From contig CAADVA010000057.1 of the NCBI GenBank assembly GCA_900752345.1, positions 1 through 8,769 on the forward strand: 8,769 bases of DNA, given 5' to 3'. Below are positions 5,084 to 8,769 of this stretch, piece after piece. The position numbers and the translations under genes are program-made. Source of the DNA: an uncultured Collinsella sp. GTDB lineage: Bacteria; Actinomycetota; Coriobacteriia; Coriobacteriales; Coriobacteriaceae. The notes under the pieces were generated by a model. That model did not search any database, was not told the origin of the DNA, and saw nothing but the letters and a program-made list of their open reading frames with translations. Numbering within the stretch: the stretch's first letter is position 1; each line of letters opens with the position of its first letter.

Positions 5084-6122
5084 TGTCACGTCCTACAACA
5101 ACCTCACGCCGGCGCCTAACCTCGATCAGGCGACCCTTAACAAGATGGCGTGGCGTTCCTGCTTCCTGCAGGCGTCCTTCAACTACGAGCGCATGCAGGC
5201 CGCTGGCTGGCTGTACTCCATTCTCCCGGGCCTCGAGAAGATCCACACCGACAAGGATGACCTTGCCACCTCGATGACCCACAACATGGAGTTCTTCAAC
5301 ATCCACCCGTTCCTGGTCACCTTCGCTATGGGCATCTGCCTGTCCCTGGAGCAGAAGAAGGCCGACATCCCGACCATCCGCGCCGTCCGCGTCTCCCTCA
5401 TGGGCCCGCTCGGCGGCATCGGCGACGCCCTCTTCTGGATGACCCTCGTGCCCATCCTCGCGGGCATCACCTCCCAGATGGCCATCGCTGGCAACATCGC
5501 CGGTCCGATCGTGTTCCTGCTCGTCTTCAACATCATCCAGTTCGCCATCCGCTTCGGCCTGATGAACTGGTCCTACAAGATGGGCACCCAGGCTATCGAC
5601 GCCCTCATGGAGAACATGAAGGCGTTCACCCGCGCGGCCTCCATCCTCGGCGTTTTCGTCGTCGGCTGCCTGACCGTGAACATGGGCGGCACCCAGATTG
5701 CTCTGACCATCCCGAACGGCACCACCGAGTCCTACGTGGCCCACACTGCCACCGTCTCCAACGACGAGGTCTCCAAGTTCGAGGTCATCGCCAAGAGCGA
5801 CGACGGCACCACCACCGCTGGTATGGTCGACGCCGAGGGCAACCCCCTCGCCACCACCGACGCTGACGGCAACGCCGTCACCGCTGGCGCCGTCGACCTC
5901 GGCAACGGCATGAGCGAGGTCACCTACATGGAGATGGTGGAGACCCCGGTCACCGTTGACTTCGCCACCATCCTTGACTCGATCTGCCCGAAGCTCATTC
6001 CGCTCGCGCTGGTCATGCTTCTCTACTACCTCTTCGCCAAGCACAACTTCACCCCGATGAAGGGCATTGTTCTTATGCTCGTCCTCGGCATTGTTGGCGG
6101 GTTCTTCGGAATCTGGGCGTAG
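5073..6122 (+). CDS. agaD: PTS mannose-family EIID membrane component with extra segment
   Basis: A 349-residue protein that with IIC forms the membrane permease. The N-terminal part matches the family well: WRSCFLQASFNYERMQAAGW (27-46), SMTHNMEFFNIHPFLVTFAM (67-86) and VRVSLMGPLGGIGDALFW (105-122). The conserved end CPKLIPLALVMLLYYL to LGIVGGFFGIW (305-348) is present too. Usual IID proteins have about 270-300 residues; the surplus is a polar stretch at about 216-292, rich in Asp, Gly, Thr and Val with the near-repeat DAEGN/DADGN ten residues apart. Start 5073 is preferred over in-frame 5040 because GGAGG (5060-5064) is spaced 8 nt before it and the protein then begins MASNVTSYNN. An out-of-frame ATG lies at 5083. 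A strong terminator follows, so this is the last gene of the operon. Confidence 0.92.
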   Translation: MASNVTSYNNLTPAPNLDQATLNKMAWRSCFLQASFNYERMQAAGWLYSILPGLEKIHTDKDDLATSMTHNMEFFNIHPFLVTFAMGICLSLEQKKADIPTIRAVRVSLMGPLGGIGDALFWMTLVPILAGITSQMAIAGNIAGPIVFLLVFNIIQFAIRFGLMNWSYKMGTQAIDALMENMKAFTRAASILGVFVVGCLTVNMGGTQIALTIPNGTTESYVAHTATVSNDEVSKFEVIAKSDDGTTTAGMVDAEGNPLATTDADGNAVTAGAVDLGNGMSEVTYMEMVETPVTVDFATILDSICPKLIPLALVMLLYYLFAKHNFTPMKGIVLMLVLGIVGGFFGIWA

Positions 6123-6140
6123 TAAGTAGCCTTCCGACAG

Positions 6141-6178
6141 GGAGGCGCGCGGGATCGTCCCCGCGCGCCTCTCTTTTT
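6141..6178 (+). terminator. Strong intrinsic terminator closing the PTS operon
   Basis: GAGGCGCGCGGG (6142-6153) pairs perfectly over 12 bp with CCCGCGCGCCTC (6160-6171) around a 6-nt loop, followed by TCTTTTT. It lies 20 bases after the IID stop and separates the PTS operon from the gntR-agaS-nagA unit. Confidence 0.95.
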
Positions 6179-6186
6179 CAAGCAAG

Positions 6187-6198
6187 TGGTAGGTACCA
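6187..6198. promoter_or_regulatory. Candidate GntR operator (12-bp palindrome, gntR side)
   Basis: TGGTAGGTACCA is the exact reverse complement of TGGTACCTACCA at 2516-2527. It sits between the PTS terminator and the GntR start, where the promoter of that unit must lie. TATGGT at 6207-6212 could be the -10 box, which would put the palindrome over the -35 and spacer, as expected for autorepression. I see no clear -35. The remaining leader to 6306 is about 95 nt and can form a bulged stem at 6228-6249 of unknown meaning. Confidence 0.6.
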
Positions 6199-6306
6199 AT
6201 TTGCGGTATGGTTGGATTACGCGCCACGGCAAGAACCGCGAGGGTTGCCTTGCTTGCGACGCATAACCTGGGCATATTCAAAAGAGCACGAACGAAGGGG
6301 GGCGTA

Positions 6307-7035
6307 ATGGCCGCAACAACCCGCAAGCAGCCTCTGTACGATCAGCTGGTCGATCTTTTGAGCGACAAGATTCAAAACGACATGCACCCCGGCGATGCAC
6401 TGCCCTCCGAGCGTGACCTTGCAGAGACCTACGGCCTTTCGCGCACGACGGTTCGTCTTGCCATGTCTGAGCTCGAGGAGCTCGGCTTGGTGACGCGCAA
6501 GCACGGTAAGGGAACGTTCGTGTCGAGCGTCTCGCGCGATACGACCGACCTCATGGGTACGTACAGCTTCACGGACCAGATGCGCTCCCTGGGGCGTGTT
6601 CCGCATACCGAGGTCCTTGATTTCGAGGTTCGGGAGGCCTCCAAGTTCGTCGCTCAGAATATGGACCTGCTGCTGGGCGAGGCGGTGTTCCGCATGAGGC
6701 GCCTGCGTTCTGCCGACGGTGTCCCCATGATGCTCGAGCGCACCTATATGCCCGTAAAGGTCTTCGACGGCCTCACGCAGCATATGGTCGAGTCCAAGTC
6801 GCTCTACGAGATCGTGGAGCAGGACTTTCGAATGAAAATCAAAACCGCTGAGGAGGCCTTTGGTGCCCGCGCTGCCCGTCCCGACGAGGCAAAGCTCTTG
6901 AAGATCGACGAGGACGCGCCGGTGCTCCATCTTGTGCGCACCACCTACAACAGCAAAAACGTCGTCATCGAGTACACGCGATCCGTCGCGCGCGCCGATA
7001 TGTTCGAGTACAAGATCGTCCACACACGCAATTAG
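6307..7035 (+). CDS. GntR-family (HutC/UTRA) transcriptional regulator
   Basis: A 242-residue repressor-type protein. The N-terminal winged helix-turn-helix (about 8-73) shows QPLYDQLVDLLSDKI, LPSERDLAETYGLSRTTVRL (32-51) and ELGLVTRKHGKGTFV (58-72), all GntR hallmarks. The rest is a UTRA effector domain, seen in VFRMRRLRSADGVPMMLERT (127-146) and VLHLVRTTYN (206-215). UTRA regulators of this group, for example NagR/YvoA and AgaR-type proteins, sense amino-sugar phosphates; here GalNAc-6-P or GalN-6-P is the likely ligand, by inference from the operon. ATG 6307 follows AAGGGGGG; the in-frame ATG at 6208 would add 33 residues unlike the family and has no ribosome site. It is 49 bp before agaS with no terminator between, so it is probably cotranscribed with agaS and nagA and represses them, itself and the PTS operon. 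Confidence 0.93.
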   Translation: MAATTRKQPLYDQLVDLLSDKIQNDMHPGDALPSERDLAETYGLSRTTVRLAMSELEELGLVTRKHGKGTFVSSVSRDTTDLMGTYSFTDQMRSLGRVPHTEVLDFEVREASKFVAQNMDLLLGEAVFRMRRLRSADGVPMMLERTYMPVKVFDGLTQHMVESKSLYEIVEQDFRMKIKTAEEAFGARAARPDEAKLLKIDEDAPVLHLVRTTYNSKNVVIEYTRSVARADMFEYKIVHTRN

Positions 7036-7084
7036 CGTTTAAGGCTATGCCGAGCCCGCGGGCCGGCAGGAGGGAGTTGCAGAT

Positions 7085-8251
7085 ATGTTCAAGTTCGATG
7101 TGGCTGAGCTCACCAAGATGGGTGCCCAGATCACCACCGCCGAGATCGCTCAGCAGCCCGAGCTCTGGCGCGATGCCTTCAACATCTATAAGGACAACCT
7201 CGAGGGCGTCGAGAAGTTCCTCGCCGAGGCTCGCGCCATGGGCGACGGCCGTCTCTCCGTCGTCTTTACCGGTGCCGGCACCTCCGACTATGTCGGCGAC
7301 ACCTGCGCCCCGTACCTGCGCCACGCCGGCGACACGGCTCTCTACGACTTCAAGCCCATCGCCACGACGGATATCGTGAGCGCCCCGCGCGACTTCCTGA
7401 ACCCCGATGAGCCGACCGTCGTCGTCTCGTTCGCGCGCTCCGGCAACAGCCCCGAGTCCCTTGCGGCTGTCCAGATCGCAAAGCAGTTCGTCAAGAACGT
7501 CAAGTTCATCAACATCACCTGCGCGCCCGAGGGCAAGCTCGCCGTCGAGTCCGCCGACGACCCGAATGCCTACACCATCTTGATCCCGCGCGCCAACGAC
7601 AAGGGCTTCGCGATGACCGGCAGCTATAGCTGCATGACGCTCATCGCCACCCTCATCTTCGACACCGCCTCCATCGAGCAGAAGGCTGCTTGGGTCGAGC
7701 AGATCGCAAAGATGGGCGAGGAGGTCGTGGAGCGCGAGCAGGAGATCGCCGATTACCTCGCCTGCGACTTCAACCGCGTGACCTACCTCGGCTCCGGTTC
7801 CTTTGGCGGCCTGGCCCAGGAGTCTCAGCTCAAGATCCTCGAGCTCGCCCACGGCCTCGTTGCTACCTCCTACGACACCTCCATGGGCTATCGCCACGGG
7901 CCGAAGTCCTTCGTCGACGACAAGACCCTCGTGTTCGTCTTCGTCAATAACGACGAGTACACCCGTCAGTACGACCTCGACATCCTCAACGAGATCGGCG
8001 GCGATGAGATCGCTATGAAGACCATCGCCGTCCAGCAGGACGACAAGACCGTCTTTGGCGGCCAGAGCTTCACCTTCAAGGGCTACGACCTGCTTCCCGA
8101 GGGCTATCTGGCGCTTCCCTTCGTCATGGTTGCCCAGACCGTGAGCCTCCTCAACTCCGTGCGCGTGGGCAACACCCCCGACACCCCCAGCCCGACCGGT
8201 ACCGTCAACCGCGTGGTCAAGGGCGTGACCATCCACCCGTTCAACGCCTAA
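7085..8251 (+). CDS. agaS: AgaS-like galactosamine-6-phosphate deaminase/isomerase (two SIS domains)
   Basis: A 388-residue cytosolic enzyme, close to E. coli AgaS (384). It would convert galactosamine-6-P to tagatose-6-P with release of ammonia. SIS domain 1 covers about residues 40-195 with VVFTGAGTSDYVGD (59-72) and VSFARSGNSPES (114-125); the KGFAMTGSYS motif is at 173-182. SIS domain 2 covers about 220-365 with YLGSGSFGGLAQES (234-247) and GYRHGPKSFVDD (268-279), followed by TRQYDLD (293-299). The C-terminal signature GNTPDTPSPTGTVNRVVKG (362-380) with IHPFNA at the end is almost the AgaS pattern, and this is the main reason to call AgaS rather than GlmS or FrlB. ATG 7085 has GGAGGGAG upstream. 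Between gntR and agaS lies a GC palindrome, GCCCGCGGGC (7054-7063). Its stop codon overlaps the ribosome site of nagA. Confidence 0.94.
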   Translation: MFKFDVAELTKMGAQITTAEIAQQPELWRDAFNIYKDNLEGVEKFLAEARAMGDGRLSVVFTGAGTSDYVGDTCAPYLRHAGDTALYDFKPIATTDIVSAPRDFLNPDEPTVVVSFARSGNSPESLAAVQIAKQFVKNVKFINITCAPEGKLAVESADDPNAYTILIPRANDKGFAMTGSYSCMTLIATLIFDTASIEQKAAWVEQIAKMGEEVVEREQEIADYLACDFNRVTYLGSGSFGGLAQESQLKILELAHGLVATSYDTSMGYRHGPKSFVDDKTLVFVFVNNDEYTRQYDLDILNEIGGDEIAMKTIAVQQDDKTVFGGQSFTFKGYDLLPEGYLALPFVMVAQTVSLLNSVRVGNTPDTPSPTGTVNRVVKGVTIHPFNA

Positions 8252-8261
8252 GGAGCGCGTG

Positions 8262-8769
8262 ATGAGCAAGTACGCCATCAAAGCCGCCAAGTTCCTCCTG
8301 CCCGGCGCCGTTATGGCGGGCGGATACCTGACCATCGACGGCAACAAGTTCGGCATGTGGTCGGCCGAGGCTCCCGAGGGGCTGCCTGTGGTCGACGAGT
8401 CGGGTAAGTGGGTTGCCCCCGGTCTTGTGGACACCCACATCCACGGCTTCTATAACCATGCCACGACGGACTGCGACCCCGACGGCATCAACGCCTCGAG
8501 CGCTGAGCTCGCCCGTCGTGGCACCACGAGCTGGCTGCCGACGACCTTCACCGAGTCCTCGGAGCACATCCGTGAGGCCTGCGCCGCCATCGCCGCGGCT
8601 GACGAGAATCGCGACGAGACGTTTGTCGGCGCCCACGTTCAGGGCATCTACCTCGAGGGTCCCTTCTTTACCTCGAAGCATGTGGGCGCCCAGAACCCTG
8701 CGTACCTTGTGGACCCGTCGTATGAGGATTTCGAGTCCTGGCAGAAGGCCGCCGGCGGACGCATCCGCA
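8262..8769 (+). CDS. nagA: N-acetylhexosamine-6-phosphate deacetylase, N-terminal part (runs off right edge)
   Basis: The first 169 residues of a metal-dependent amidohydrolase are visible; full NagA/AgaA proteins are about 380-400 residues. It would remove acetate from GalNAc-6-P or GlcNAc-6-P in the cytoplasm, giving the AgaS substrate. WVAPGLVDTHIHGFYNHATT (50-69) contains the metal-binding His-x-His (59 and 61), found in many Gram-positive NagA proteins but replaced in E. coli NagA. TTSWLPTTFTES (88-99) and the metal-ligand Glu132 in GIYLEGPFF (128-136) complete the recognisable N-terminal half. AAGGAG at 8250-8255 overlaps the agaS stop and sits 6 nt before ATG 8262, so translation is coupled. 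The sequence does not decide between AgaA and NagA; the context favours a role in GalNAc use, with GlcNAc also possible. Confidence 0.92.
   Translation, partial: MSKYAIKAAKFLLPGAVMAGGYLTIDGNKFGMWSAEAPEGLPVVDESGKWVAPGLVDTHIHGFYNHATTDCDPDGINASSAELARRGTTSWLPTTFTESSEHIREACAAIAAADENRDETFVGAHVQGIYLEGPFFTSKHVGAQNPAYLVDPSYEDFESWQKAAGGRIR

Noticed and set aside
5083..5277. ATG at 5083 overlapping the IIC stop as a start for IID
   Set aside because: It reads a different frame, giving an Arg/Pro/Ser/Thr-rich 64-residue product; the IID motifs are in the frame of 5073.
6208..6306. Upstream in-frame start for the GntR regulator
   Set aside because: It would add 33 residues unlike the family, has no ribosome site, and lies within the likely promoter. 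ATG 6307 has AAGGGGGG before it.
5049..6326. 425-codon minus-strand open frame opposite IID
   Set aside because: It is a shadow of the IID gene and crosses the strong terminator at 6141-6178.
6965..8440. 491-codon minus-strand open frame opposite agaS and nagA
   Set aside because: It is a shadow of agaS with biased composition (Gly, Val, Asp, Leu, His) and no family motif.
1..8769. Mobile elements, CRISPR arrays, tRNA or rRNA genes
   Set aside because: I saw no transposase, regularly spaced repeats, or tRNA-like or rRNA-like stretch on either strand.

Overview
The window looks like the chromosome of a high-GC Gram-positive gut bacterium. Collinsella or another member of the Coriobacteriia is my best guess. 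This rests on strongly GC-rich third codon positions, clear AGGAGG-type ribosome binding sites, and the pairing of a mannose-family PTS with GntR and DeoR regulators. It is an inference from the look of the sequence, not a database match. The locus is best read as a pathway for N-acetylgalactosamine or galactosamine, as released from mucin or other host glycans.

Layout, left to right. (1) On the minus strand, a class II aldolase of the tagatose-bisphosphate type (322-1173) is followed 9 bp later by a PfkB-family kinase that resembles LacC (312 down to 1, running off the left edge). (2) A 294-bp divergent promoter region leads to a plus-strand DeoR-family regulator (1468-2241), which has its own terminator. 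(3) A 661-bp AT-rich region without a gene (2242-2902) is dense in palindromes and repeated short motifs. I read it as the control region of the PTS operon. (4) A five-gene PTS operon follows: IIA (2903-3349), a YajC-like membrane protein (3349-3639), IIB (3697-4179), IIC (4283-5083) and IID (5073-6122). It is closed by a near-perfect intrinsic terminator (6141-6178). (5) A second plus-strand unit follows: a GntR/UTRA regulator (6307-7035), the SIS-domain deaminase/isomerase agaS (7085-8251), and the N-acetylhexosamine-6-phosphate deacetylase nagA (8262 to the right edge, truncated).

How the genes work together (inferred from families). The PTS would import and phosphorylate GalNAc to GalNAc-6-P. 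NagA would remove the acetyl group, AgaS would deaminate and isomerise GalN-6-P to tagatose-6-P, the LacC-like kinase would make tagatose-1,6-bisphosphate, and the aldolase would split it into two triose phosphates. All steps are present in 8.8 kb, so the pathway itself is known biology.

The less ordinary parts are as follows. An exact 12-bp palindrome (TGGTACCTACCA) occurs both in the PTS control region and, in reverse orientation, just upstream of the GntR gene; I propose it as the GntR operator. A different A/G-rich motif links the DeoR promoter with the PTS control region. A YajC paralogue sits inside the PTS operon. IID carries an extra Asp/Gly/Thr-rich segment of roughly 75 residues. 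An identical 11-bp coupling sequence occurs at two gene junctions but serves two different start codons. I found no RNA gene, CRISPR array, insertion sequence or attachment site.
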